Shown here piece after piece: positions 1 through 9,078 of a stretch of 64,000 nucleotides of DNA. Position 1 is the first letter of the stretch, and each line of letters begins with the position of its first letter. Source of the stretch: CAZPRY01 sp964589175 (GTDB lineage Bacteria > Fidelibacterota > UBA2242); assembly GCA_964589175.1 (NCBI GenBank), contig CAZPRY010000004.1, positions 62,001-126,000 on the forward strand. Reading direction: 5' to 3'. The position numbers and the translations under genes were made by a program. The notes beneath the pieces are model-generated. The model was given only the letters and a program-made list of their open reading frames with translations. It made no database searches and was not told the DNA's origin.

Positions 1-2
1 TA

Positions 3-1088
3 TCAGTCACTATATCTTTTTTGTTACTAATAAAATCACCGCATTGGAGAAAAAACCGTAGTCGCTTATTCATTTTATCAAGCATCCTGATCGTCCCGTT
101 ATTAATTTTCAATCCGCTATTATTGAAATTCTTCTCTCAATTTGTCCCATTGAATCTGATCGGACGATTAACAGCACCATTTTTTCTGTTGATTCCTATA
201 TTGTGGCTCATCTGGAAATTGTTTCCCAAACGGTTTATTCTAAACCGGTTCCACATTATCGGTTTGATCTCAGTGGTAATAATTTTCGGTTTGTCCTTCT
301 TATCTTTTTTACCTGATAGTATTAAAAATCGAATACAGACTTACGATAAATATCGGGAGCCAATGGGATTTCATGATTTTGCCGTTCGTTTTCAACAGGT
401 CATTCCCCCAAATTCCGTAGTAATTACCGATTCATATACAAGTTATCACTTACCGGTTTTTGCTGATATTGATATTGTTGCGATGACTGCACATTCGACA
501 CCACCACTCAATTTAAAAACCCGAATTCGTGATAATTATCGATTTTTCAATCCATTGATTTCACCAGATCTAAAAAATTCCATTAAGGAAAAATACAGGA
601 TTGAATACGCGGCAATAAATTCATCGATCTTTCCATGGATAAAAATTGGTAGTACGGATACACTTTTTAAAGCGAATTTGTACCCAGATTACATTCCACT
701 TGACCAAAATACATGTGTCATTAATCTGGCGAATATACACCAAGTAACATCGCTAAATTTTCCAGTATTTGTAAATTTTCATGATATCATATCGGTTTAT
801 CCTCCCGCCTCTAGTGCCATCTTGAAGGATTTAACTTGGGAACATGCCGGAATGATTTTTATAAAAATAATTAATCCACTTGATAAATTGTCCTTTCATT
901 CAAAAGGCGGTACCCATCATATTTTCTATTATTCAGTACTAAATGGGAACTTCCAAATAATCAATGAAAAAGTATTTATTAATAATTTTTCTCCTCAGAA
1001 AATTTATCAACTCAATAATCTAGCGGCGGACTCGTGGGTAGTTTTTTCGGGAAATGGGCTATCGCCGTTGACAGTTCAAATCAATTAA
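3..1088 (+). CDS. Partial multi-pass membrane protein (5' end outside window)
   Basis: The frame is open to the left edge with no stop, so the gene starts outside the window; a TTG at 21 is probably just an internal Leu codon. The visible N-terminal part has three strongly hydrophobic segments (roughly residues 15-35, 45-65 and 80-100), followed by a soluble, probably extracytoplasmic region of about 250 residues containing a PPNSVVITD segment. This layout resembles the C-terminal half of membrane glycosyltransferases (GT39/ArnT-like) or polymerases with a periplasmic tail, but no diagnostic motif is visible. It lies 12 bp upstream of a glycosyltransferase, so a role in surface-polysaccharide assembly is inferred. 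The DNA is clearly more AT-rich than the next genes, which suggests separate ancestry. Confidence 0.6.
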   Translation, partial: SVTISFLLLIKSPHWRKNRSRLFILSSILIVPLLIFNPLLLKFFSQFVPLNLIGRLTAPFFLLIPILWLIWKLFPKRFILNRFHIIGLISVVIIFGLSFLSFLPDSIKNRIQTYDKYREPMGFHDFAVRFQQVIPPNSVVITDSYTSYHLPVFADIDIVAMTAHSTPPLNLKTRIRDNYRFFNPLISPDLKNSIKEKYRIEYAAINSSIFPWIKIGSTDTLFKANLYPDYIPLDQNTCVINLANIHQVTSLNFPVFVNFHDIISVYPPASSAILKDLTWEHAGMIFIKIINPLDKLSFHSKGGTHHIFYYSVLNGNFQIINEKVFINNFSPQKIYQLNNLAADSWVVFSGNGLSPLTVQIN

Positions 1089-1100
1089 TGTAAACTCATC

Positions 1101-2273
1101 ATGAATATTCTCTATTTTTTAAATTTCTTCCCGACCCGGCATCGCAACGTCGCCCATGATGAGATTCTCGAACTCATCCGGAGCGGTCACGAAATTCGTG
1201 TAATCGCCGTCTGGGGAGGTGAAAAAACGCAGGCCGCAAGGCTTCCTTTCGAGGTGTTCTGTCTCAGGCACCGGGTACGGATTTTAACTTTGTTTCGCCT
1301 CTTCTGGCGGGATTCGCGACGTTTTGTACGGCATTTGAAAGAGCTGCGGAGGCTGCTTGGCCGGAGGGAGGCCTTGCGCTATTTCTCGCAATATGACTCT
1401 CTTTTAGTAGAGGGCGCTGATCGAATTCACGCCCATTTCGCCTCCAACGCGGCTTTGCGAGCCTATCTCGTTGCGCAATATTACGGCATTCCGTTTAGCT
1501 GTACCGGCCACGGATCGGAGTTGCTTTTATATCCGGAACCGTATTTGAAGGAGCTGATCGTGAATGCCCGTCCGTTCATCACAATCTCCGACTACAACAA
1601 ACGCCTGCTTCTGCAGAAGTATAAACTCGAAGACTCTCAAATCGTCGTAAATTATTGCGGAGTCGATGCGGCCTATTTTCAAAAGGAGAAACCGGGACCG
1701 CCGTCTGTTTTCACGGTCACCAGTGTGACGGCCTTGAAGAAGATTAAGGGCGTCATATTCCTGATCGAGGCCTTGCGTCAAATCGACCGGGAAAAGATCG
1801 ATTGCCGCTGCAACATCATTGGCAGCGGCAATGATCACGACGAACTCCTGACCCTGATCCACCAATACGGACTCAGCGAAAAGATCCTGTTGCTCGGCGC
1901 GAGATCGCCTTCTGAGATTAAAGACTATCTCGGTGAATCGTCCGTTTTCGTGCTGCCGAGCCTTTCCGAAGGATTGCCGATCGCCGTAATGGAAGCCATG
2001 GCCATGGCGTTGCCGGTAGTTGCGAGCAACATTACCGGCCTGCCGGAGATCGTCGAAGACGGCTCTTCCGGCTTCCTGGTTGAAACTGAAAACGCCGATG
2101 CGCTCGCAGATAAAATCGCTCATTTCTATCATCATCCCGACGCAATCGACCGCATGGGCCGACGCGGCCGCGAAATCATTCTGCAGAAATTTGAATTAAA
2201 GTCCAATGTCGGAAAGTTGGAGAAATTGCTGGAGCTTCATCCGGGATTAACGTTGAAACAGATCGGCGATTAA
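1101..2273 (+). CDS. Glycosyltransferase family 4 (GT-B fold)
   Basis: This 390-residue protein has the layout of retaining GT4 enzymes: an N-terminal acceptor domain with the Gly-rich HFASNAAL and TGHGSELL segments (about residues 110-150), and a C-terminal nucleotide-sugar domain with the E-x7-E region LPSLSEGLPIAVMEAMAMALP (about 285-305) followed by VVASNITGLPEIV. It should transfer a sugar from a nucleotide donor to a lipid-linked glycan at the inner face of the membrane. The closest recognisable type is the colanic-acid/WcaL-like group. Its 3' end overlaps the convergent flippase gene by 27 bp. Donor and acceptor cannot be read from the sequence. Confidence 0.9.
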   Translation: MNILYFLNFFPTRHRNVAHDEILELIRSGHEIRVIAVWGGEKTQAARLPFEVFCLRHRVRILTLFRLFWRDSRRFVRHLKELRRLLGRREALRYFSQYDSLLVEGADRIHAHFASNAALRAYLVAQYYGIPFSCTGHGSELLLYPEPYLKELIVNARPFITISDYNKRLLLQKYKLEDSQIVVNYCGVDAAYFQKEKPGPPSVFTVTSVTALKKIKGVIFLIEALRQIDREKIDCRCNIIGSGNDHDELLTLIHQYGLSEKILLLGARSPSEIKDYLGESSVFVLPSLSEGLPIAVMEAMAMALPVVASNITGLPEIVEDGSSGFLVETENADALADKIAHFYHHPDAIDRMGRRGREIILQKFELKSNVGKLEKLLELHPGLTLKQIGD

Positions 2274-3689
2274 CTGGCGTGGCGTCGCCGAGAAGAACCA
2301 ACCCAGCAGCAGATACAAAACAGGATACACGATTATTTTAACGGCCATTGATAGATAAATCCGTTCCGGTCCGCCCAATCCGCTCAGCCCAAAGATCAGC
2401 GCCCACAATCCAAAAGAAACCAATATCGGGAAAGCGACGACACGCAGGATTTCTTCAATGTTCAGCGCGATAATTCGTCCGGCTTTGATAAAAGTCCAGA
2501 GGAAAGAGAGCGTCATTGAGAGATTCACGAGAATACAGACGCCGATTAATCCCCAAAAATGGATCGTCGGGTAGAGCAGCGCCGAGAGGAAAATCATCTG
2601 AAATAGAGAAATCGGTATCAGCAATTGAGGCTTGCCCTTCGCCAGAAAAATACTACCCAATCCCGATCCGATCGAGCGTAAGCCCCCGAAATAGGCGATC
2701 AGCTGAATCGGTAAGATTGCATCGTTCCAATGCGGAAAGAAGCGCCGGACAACATCCGGCGTGATCAGCACGATGTAGATGGTCAGCGGCACGGTGATAA
2801 ATGTCACATAGCGGAAAGAGCGGATGAATCCGTTTTTCAACTTTTCCAGATCATCGGCAATTTTCATAAAACCGGGATACAGCACCTTCCCCAGAACATT
2901 GGTGATATTGGTGGCCGGGATATTGGCCATGCGATAGGCCAGCTGGTAGACACCCATCGGCACAGTTCCCAGCATTCGCCCGACGAAAAAATCGTCCACA
3001 TTGCGAATACCGAAATTTAAAATTCCCAGACTCATAACATTTTTCCCGAAACCGAATAACCGCCGTAGCAGCGGTATTTCCAGTTTGAAGCGAAGTTTAA
3101 CGGGTCGCAATATGAATGCCACGACCAGCTGTAGAATATCCGCACTCAGGACGCCGATTACAAATGACCAGTACTGAAATCCCAGCAGGGCAAAAACCGC
3201 GGTGCTGATCCCGTACATCGTCAGGTTTGCAACTTCCGGAATCACACGGTGCTTGAAATTGATATCGCGTTCCATCAGCGACATCGGGACGCTGGCACAG
3301 GAATTGAAAATCAGGCTCAAAGTCAGAACCCGGAGCAAAATTGTAAGCCGCGGTTCGCGGAAAAATTCCGCCGCAAGCGGCGCCATTAAAAACACGAGTG
3401 TATACAGAAAAATGCTCCACAGTGTAATAAACCAGAGCGAAGCACTGGCCGCCGTTTCGATATGATCTTTTTGATAAATTAAGGCGGAATTGAATCCCAT
3501 CTCGCGTATCAAACCAATCGCCGATACGATCAGGAAACCGTACCCGATGACACCGAAATCATCGGGTGTCAACAGGCGCATCAGGATAAAAGTAGATAAT
3601 AAACTTATAGAGCGTGAGATCAGGTTGGCCCCGAAGACCCAGAAGGAACCGGTAACAACTTTTCGTTTTAGCTGCTGATCTTCTGTCAT
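2247..3689 (-). CDS. Lipopolysaccharide/exopolysaccharide flippase (Wzx/WzxC type)
   Basis: A 480-residue polytopic protein with 12 or more hydrophobic segments. Its N-terminus (GSFWVFGANLISRSISLLS, then RLLTPDDFGVIGYG) is characteristic of the polysaccharide-synthesis flippases of the MOP superfamily, WzxC branch. It would move undecaprenyl-diphosphate-linked repeat units from the cytoplasmic to the periplasmic face. It is the only minus-strand gene in this part of the cluster; its start faces the glycosyltransferase at 3734 across about 44 bp, so that gap must hold divergent control signals. The length is normal for the family. The substrate is unknown. Confidence 0.9.
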   Translation of the reverse strand: MTEDQQLKRKVVTGSFWVFGANLISRSISLLSTFILMRLLTPDDFGVIGYGFLIVSAIGLIREMGFNSALIYQKDHIETAASASLWFITLWSIFLYTLVFLMAPLAAEFFREPRLTILLRVLTLSLIFNSCASVPMSLMERDINFKHRVIPEVANLTMYGISTAVFALLGFQYWSFVIGVLSADILQLVVAFILRPVKLRFKLEIPLLRRLFGFGKNVMSLGILNFGIRNVDDFFVGRMLGTVPMGVYQLAYRMANIPATNITNVLGKVLYPGFMKIADDLEKLKNGFIRSFRYVTFITVPLTIYIVLITPDVVRRFFPHWNDAILPIQLIAYFGGLRSIGSGLGSIFLAKGKPQLLIPISLFQMIFLSALLYPTIHFWGLIGVCILVNLSMTLSFLWTFIKAGRIIALNIEEILRVVAFPILVSFGLWALIFGLSGLGGPERIYLSMAVKIIVYPVLYLLLGWFFSATPRQLIADLFQR

Positions 3690-3733
3690 GATTGCTTCTA
3701 ATATCCGTTTTTTTTATTAATTTAACAAACAAT

Positions 3734-4972
3734 ATGAAACGCGCCCTTTTTATCGCCTATCACTTCCCCCCGCTTGCCGGCGGCGGCACATTTCGCTCGC
3801 TGAAATTTGTCAAATATTTACCGGAATTCGGCTGGCTTCCGACGGTGATCAGCACGAAAACGAGTAACTATTGGGCCTACGATCCCGGCTTGCTCGATGA
3901 AATACCCCGCGACGTAGAGGTCATTCGCACGACGGAAATCGATCCGTTCTACCTGCAATGGCTACTATCCAAAATGAGCGCGCCCGCACTTTATGATATT
4001 ATTCGCGACCGCTATCTCATGCCCGACGAAAAAATTGGCTGGGTGCCTTCGGCCCTGCGCCAGGCCAAACGCCAGTTGCGTCAGCGGCACTATGATCTTG
4101 TTTTCTCCAGCTCGCCCACTCCTTGCGCCCACCGCATCGCAATGCAGCTGAAGCGCCGGTTTCGTCTGCCCTGGGTGGCCGATTACCGGGATCAATGGAC
4201 AACCAATCCCGAATATCCGTACAAAAATACGCGCCGGGCTCTCCGCGAATCGGCCCTCGAAAACAAGATGAACAGCCTGGCCGATAAGATCATCTCCGTA
4301 ACGCAGGGAAACCTCGACGACCTGTACCGGCAACGTGTCCCCGCTACGAAACTAGCCCTGATTTATAACGGTTTCGACGGCGATATTCAGGCATCCGGTG
4401 CACCTGAGAAAAGTGACAAATTGGTCATCAGCTATACCGGCACGTTTTACGGGGACCGCAATCCGCACAACCTTCTCAAGGCGCTCTGCCGGTTGCTCCG
4501 GGAGCAGCCGATGATCGGGGACGAGTTGAAAATACTTTTCTATGGAAAAAGTGATTTCGACATTCCCGGATTCCGCCGGGCCAATCATCTGGAAAAAATG
4601 GTCGAATGGCAAGCGTCCGTTCCGCTGCATGAACTTACGCCGGTCTACGCATCCAGTCATGTATTTCTGCTGATCATTCCCGAAAATGAACCTAACATTC
4701 TGACCTCAAAACTGTTCGATTATCTTCGTTTTCAGAAACCGGTTCTGGCTCTGGTACCGGACGGAGAAGCACGCCACATTCTCGAGCGTTCCGGGCTCGG
4801 TTACTTCGCGCCGCCGGATTCCGTGGATTTGATCAAAGCCCAACTCCTGCGCATTTACCAGCAGTGGAAATCAGGACAACTGAATCCTGCGCCCAACTCG
4901 ACTTACATTGAGCAATTTCATCGTAAAAATTTAACCCGACAACTAGTCGAAATATTCGAGTCATTATTATGA
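3734..4972 (+). CDS. Glycosyltransferase, GT4-like
   Basis: The protein (412 residues from ATG 3734) starts with a typical GT-B first strand, KRALFIAYHFPPLAGGG, with the Gly-rich loop after beta-1. The C-terminal half contains YTGTFYGDRNP and the donor-site stretch SSHVFLLIIPENEPNILTSK, in which the usual E-x7-E pattern is relaxed, as in the group annotated as glycosyltransferase WbuB-like or GT4-like. An in-frame TTG at 3692 would add 14 residues, but these precede the conserved first strand, so ATG 3734 is preferred. The stop overlaps the next gene by 4 bp (ATGA), which indicates translational coupling inside the polysaccharide operon. Sugar specificity is unknown. Confidence 0.85.
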   Translation: MKRALFIAYHFPPLAGGGTFRSLKFVKYLPEFGWLPTVISTKTSNYWAYDPGLLDEIPRDVEVIRTTEIDPFYLQWLLSKMSAPALYDIIRDRYLMPDEKIGWVPSALRQAKRQLRQRHYDLVFSSSPTPCAHRIAMQLKRRFRLPWVADYRDQWTTNPEYPYKNTRRALRESALENKMNSLADKIISVTQGNLDDLYRQRVPATKLALIYNGFDGDIQASGAPEKSDKLVISYTGTFYGDRNPHNLLKALCRLLREQPMIGDELKILFYGKSDFDIPGFRRANHLEKMVEWQASVPLHELTPVYASSHVFLLIIPENEPNILTSKLFDYLRFQKPVLALVPDGEARHILERSGLGYFAPPDSVDLIKAQLLRIYQQWKSGQLNPAPNSTYIEQFHRKNLTRQLVEIFESLL

Positions 4973-6045
4973 AAATCTGTTATATTGCCGACGCAACATC
5001 CGTTCACATCACCGAATGGCTGCAATTCTTCCTGCAGCGTGGTCATGAAATTGTCCTGATCACCGATACGGAGAACAAGATCGAGGGTGTGGAAGTCATC
5101 AATATCGGTGATTGCCTGCCGCGATTCCGCATTCCGCTACTCTCCGCAAGTTACCAGATCAGGAAGAAAGTCCGTAAAATCCGCGAATTGCTGCTCAAAA
5201 TTCAGCCCGACATCCTGCATGCCCACTATGCGACCAACTACGGCTATCTGGCCGCTAAAACCGGTTGGCATCCCTACATTCTCACCTGCCACGGCTCGGA
5301 TATCCTGGTGGATTTGTACAAGAGCCGCCTGCAACACCATTTCGTAAAAACGGCTTTGCGCCGTGCCGATCTGGTTTCAATGCCGTCCGAACAAATGGAA
5401 ATTGTGGTCAAAGAATGCGGCATTCCGCGTGAAAAAATCCTGCGCATTCAATACGGCATCGACATCGAAGATTTCCGCTTTCCGGAAAAACCCAAAGCAA
5501 CGGTCGCCGTCCTGTCCACCCGCACATTGACCTACAAATACAGGATCGATGTATTGGTTGAAGCCGCCAGGATTGCCCTGGACAAGTCCCACGATCTGCG
5601 CTTCCGGATTCTGGGCGACGGCGAGGATAAGGAACAATTCGAGCAATTGGCCTTCGACAAATATGCGCTGGAGGACAAAATTCATTTTCATGGCAAAATC
5701 GCACACGAGAACATCAACCGGCATTTTGAAGAAAGTCATATTTACGTTTCGACTTCTCCGAGCGATGGAATTTCGATCTCCCTGCTGGAGGCCTTTGCCA
5801 CCGGCTGCTACCCGATTGTGCCTGATATTCCCGCCAACCGCCACCTCCGGAAATCCGGATTCCACCTGGAATTATTTACAGTGAACGATCCGAAGTCGCT
5901 GGGTGAAACGATTCTCAGAATTCAGGAATCGCTCCCCATGCTGCAGACAGAACTTCGGGAAAACTGCGATATGGTGGCACGTCTATTTTCACGCAAGAAG
6001 AACCTGGAACGATTTAACGAGATTTATGCCCAATATAAAAGATAA
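4969..6045 (+). CDS. Glycosyltransferase family 4
   Basis: A 358-residue GT-B enzyme. The N-terminal domain carries DATSVHITEWLQFFLQRGH and the HAHYATNYGYLAA and TCHGSDIL segments common to GT4 acceptor domains. The donor domain has RILGDGEDKEQFEQLA and the E-x7-E region STSPSDGISISLLEAFATGC near residue 270. The start is set by the 4-bp overlap with the previous gene, and its end overlaps the next gene by 20 bp, so three successive glycosyltransferases are coupled. It probably adds one sugar of the repeat unit. Donor and linkage cannot be inferred. Confidence 0.88.
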   Translation: MKICYIADATSVHITEWLQFFLQRGHEIVLITDTENKIEGVEVINIGDCLPRFRIPLLSASYQIRKKVRKIRELLLKIQPDILHAHYATNYGYLAAKTGWHPYILTCHGSDILVDLYKSRLQHHFVKTALRRADLVSMPSEQMEIVVKECGIPREKILRIQYGIDIEDFRFPEKPKATVAVLSTRTLTYKYRIDVLVEAARIALDKSHDLRFRILGDGEDKEQFEQLAFDKYALEDKIHFHGKIAHENINRHFEESHIYVSTSPSDGISISLLEAFATGCYPIVPDIPANRHLRKSGFHLELFTVNDPKSLGETILRIQESLPMLQTELRENCDMVARLFSRKKNLERFNEIYAQYKR

Positions 6046-7201
6046 CTGCAAACTCATCTACATCTGCGAAAACGATCTCTCCCGGCAAATCGGGGGAACC
6101 ATCCATGTCCATAAAATTTTGAGCGCTTTCCGTAAAATGAATGTCAATTTTACGCTGATCGCGCCCCGCTACAATGATGCTCCATTGATGCTGCCGGACG
6201 GCATTGAAGCCCGAATCATCGCGACTCCCCGGATGCGCGTGCTCAGCTGGCTGTATTTCTACCTGGCCAGTTCCCTGCTGATTTTTACGATATGGCTGAA
6301 ACACCGCCGTGTAATCATCTATTCCCGGGAAATGCCCTATAATCTGGGTCTGCCACTCCTGGTAAAAGCGCTCCATATCCCGCTGATCATCGAATTGAAC
6401 GGTGTATTTCTGCAAGAAATGCAGGAACTGCACTATCATCGCCTCTCATTCCATCTGTCACGCTGGCTCGAGAAACTTGTGCTCGAATCCACCTCGACCA
6501 TCGCCGCCGTCTCTGACGAGATCATCGAATCGACCGTCGCCCTTCTGAATCTCGACCGGCGGAAGTTGATCGCACTGCCCAACGGCACCGATCCCGATAT
6601 CTTCTTTCCCAAGGACCGGGATGAAAGCCGCACAACGCTCGGGATCAATACCAATGCGTTCATCATCGGATTCATCGGCAGCTGCTATCCCTATCACGAT
6701 ATCGACACCCTGATCTCGACGATTCCGCAGCTCGTACAGCGAATTCCTGAAACCCGGTTATACGTCGTCGGCGACGGATTCATGCGCAAGAAATGGCAGC
6801 AACTGGCCATCGAACTGGATATCGAGACGAAGGTCGTCTTTACCGGCTATGTCCCCTTCAGAGAGGCCAATAATTACATCAATGCTTTCGATATCTGCTG
6901 CGCGTCTTACAAAGAAGGCACATCAGTGTTCCCTATGAAAATACTGGACTGCATGTCCTCTGAAAAAGCGATCATCGCCTCCGATATCCCGACCATCAAC
7001 AAATATTTCAAACCGATGCGCCGCTTTCTGCTGGTTCCGCCCGGGAACGTCGCGGCTCTGGCGGAGAGCATTCTCGAACTCTACACATTGCGGGACGAGC
7101 CGGTCTCGGGACATCGTGAATTTGTGCTGGCCCGCTACACCTGGGATCACACCGCCCGCAATATTCTTCATCTGATCGAGCAGAGCCTATGTGCGGTATA
7201 A
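6026..7201 (+). CDS. Glycosyltransferase family 4
   Basis: From ATG 6026 the product is 391 residues. Longer in-frame starts exist upstream (for example 5903), but that extension lies inside the preceding gene and does not resemble a glycosyltransferase, so the short form beginning MPNIKDNCKLIYICEND is chosen. Family features include GGTIHVHKILSAF at the N-terminus, LPNGTDPDIFFP before the linker, IGFIGSCYPYHDIDTLI at the start of the donor domain, and YKEGTSVFPMKILDCMSSEKAI as a variant E-x7-E region. The gene overlaps both neighbours, by 20 bp upstream and 13 bp downstream into asnB, so it sits in a tightly packed operon. Confidence 0.87.
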   Translation: MPNIKDNCKLIYICENDLSRQIGGTIHVHKILSAFRKMNVNFTLIAPRYNDAPLMLPDGIEARIIATPRMRVLSWLYFYLASSLLIFTIWLKHRRVIIYSREMPYNLGLPLLVKALHIPLIIELNGVFLQEMQELHYHRLSFHLSRWLEKLVLESTSTIAAVSDEIIESTVALLNLDRRKLIALPNGTDPDIFFPKDRDESRTTLGINTNAFIIGFIGSCYPYHDIDTLISTIPQLVQRIPETRLYVVGDGFMRKKWQQLAIELDIETKVVFTGYVPFREANNYINAFDICCASYKEGTSVFPMKILDCMSSEKAIIASDIPTINKYFKPMRRFLLVPPGNVAALAESILELYTLRDEPVSGHREFVLARYTWDHTARNILHLIEQSLCAV

Positions 7202-9063
7202 CCGGAATTTACTTTAAAGACAACCGGCGCAGTGTTAATCCGGAGATATTGGCTCAATCCAATAATCGTCTGACCCACCGCGGTCCGGACGATGCCGGCC
7301 AGGTAATCGACGGCCATGTCGGATTGGCCATGCGACGCCTCTCGATCATCGACGTCGCCGGAGGTCACCAACCCATCGCCAACGAAGACGGTTCCGTGCA
7401 TATCGTCTACAACGGCGAACTCTACAACTACGAGTCTCTGCGCAGCGCGTTGGTCCAAAAAGGACATCGCTTCCGGACCAGTTCCGATACGGAATCGATT
7501 CTGCACCATTATGAAGAAACCGGCGAGGATTGCGTCGCGGCGCTGAACGGTATGTTCGCTTTTGCCATCTGGAATTCGAAAAAGCAGGAACTCTTCATTG
7601 TCCGCGATCGTTTGGGAATCAAACCGCTGTTCTATTACGAGGATGACGAAAAGATCGTCTTTGCTTCCGAGATCAAGGCCATCCTGGCTTTCCCAGACAT
7701 CGATCGCAGCCTGCAAACCGAAGCGCTGTTTGACTACCTGACGCTGAATTACATCCCGGCACCGAAGACCATTTACCGTAAAATTCACAAACTGCCGCCC
7801 GGCTGCTGGCTGCGCATTCGGAACGATTCGTTGAAAATCCAGCGCTACTGGGATTTCCATTACACGGAAGACCGGTCGCTGAGTCTGCCTGCTGCAACAC
7901 AGAGATTGCAGGAATTGCTCTTCGACGCCGTCAAAATCCGACTGATGTCTGAAGTCCCGCTGGGCGCATTTCTGAGCGGCGGCATCGATTCCAGCACGAT
8001 GGCCTACCTGATCACGGAAAATCACCTCAAGGAGGAGCTGCACACCTTTTCGGTCGGATTCGAAACCGATTCGGTCTACAATGAATTACCGTTCTCCGAC
8101 ATTGTCGCCGGGCAACTGCATACGATCCATCACACCCAGGTCGTCAAGCCGGGCATGGTTGCCCTGCTGCCCAAAATCGTCGATCTGCTGGACGAACCCA
8201 TGTCCGATCCGTCGATCGTGCCCACCTACCTGCTCTCCGAATTTACCCGTAAATTCGTAACCGTCGCGCTTTCGGGGGACGGCGGCGACGAGTTATTCGC
8301 CGGCTACGAGCGACAGCGAATCATCCATCTCCTCAAACGTTTCTATCATTTGCCGCAGTGGATGCAGCGTTTTCTGGTAGAAAATATATTCAGCCGCTTC
8401 GAGTTCGTCGAGCAGAAAGACTCGCTGTTTTCATCGTTCAAGCGCATCTGCGTCGATATTTCACGAGGCTACGCAAGCACGTTCAAACGCTGGATCACCA
8501 ATCTCAATGAAACCCTGCTCGCCGAAATATTATCGCCCGATTTGTATCGGCAATACGTGAATTACAACGCCCACCGCATCGTCGATGATTGCTTCCTGTA
8601 CACGGACAACGCCATCAATCAATCGCTACGCTTCGAGACGAAATACTACCTGCCCGACGATCTGCTGGTGAAAGTCGACCGCATGAGCATGGGCCATTCG
8701 CTGGAAGTCCGCGTGCCCTTCCTCGATTACCGGCTGGTGGAATTCGCCGCCAGTTTGCCGACTTCCTACAAAATCCGGGGCAGAACAACAAAATACATCC
8801 TTAAACAGGCCATGAAAGGACAGTTGCCCCCTCAAATCATTTCCAAACCCAAGCAGGGATTCAGCCCGCCGATCAAGGAGTGGCTGAAATCCGAACTAAA
8901 AACATTTTGTTACGATACCTTGAGAACCGATGCGCTGTCCGCCTATTTCAAACCGGAGGCGATCGAAAACCTGCTCGCATCGCATTACGGCGACCGAAGG
9001 GATTTTCAGTATCAAATCTGGACGCTGCTGGTCTTCAGTATCTGGCTCGCAAATCAGGAATAA
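7189..9063 (+). CDS. asnB: Asparagine synthase (glutamine-hydrolysing), AsnB family
   Basis: The 624-residue protein has the two AsnB domains. The N-terminal class-II glutamine amidotransferase has Cys2 as nucleophile (MCGITGIY) with HRGPDD and YNGELYNY; the C-terminal synthetase domain has the ATP PP-loop SGGIDSS near residue 265, and SGDGGDELFAGY. The known reaction is glutamine- and ATP-dependent amidation of aspartate. Paralogues in polysaccharide clusters often amidate or modify uronic-acid sugars instead, so the true substrate here may be a glycan precursor (inference). The 13-bp overlap with the upstream glycosyltransferase supports that cluster role. Length is close to the family norm. 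Confidence 0.92.
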   Translation: MCGITGIYFKDNRRSVNPEILAQSNNRLTHRGPDDAGQVIDGHVGLAMRRLSIIDVAGGHQPIANEDGSVHIVYNGELYNYESLRSALVQKGHRFRTSSDTESILHHYEETGEDCVAALNGMFAFAIWNSKKQELFIVRDRLGIKPLFYYEDDEKIVFASEIKAILAFPDIDRSLQTEALFDYLTLNYIPAPKTIYRKIHKLPPGCWLRIRNDSLKIQRYWDFHYTEDRSLSLPAATQRLQELLFDAVKIRLMSEVPLGAFLSGGIDSSTMAYLITENHLKEELHTFSVGFETDSVYNELPFSDIVAGQLHTIHHTQVVKPGMVALLPKIVDLLDEPMSDPSIVPTYLLSEFTRKFVTVALSGDGGDELFAGYERQRIIHLLKRFYHLPQWMQRFLVENIFSRFEFVEQKDSLFSSFKRICVDISRGYASTFKRWITNLNETLLAEILSPDLYRQYVNYNAHRIVDDCFLYTDNAINQSLRFETKYYLPDDLLVKVDRMSMGHSLEVRVPFLDYRLVEFAASLPTSYKIRGRTTKYILKQAMKGQLPPQIISKPKQGFSPPIKEWLKSELKTFCYDTLRTDALSAYFKPEAIENLLASHYGDRRDFQYQIWTLLVFSIWLANQE

Positions 9064-9078
9064 AAACAGGAAACAAAA

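Noticed and set aside
7168..8043. Long open frame on the minus strand, 291 codons
   Set aside because: It lies antisense to asnB, whose motifs are clear; the translated product is rich in Gln/Arg/Asp without domain pattern, as expected for a shadow frame.
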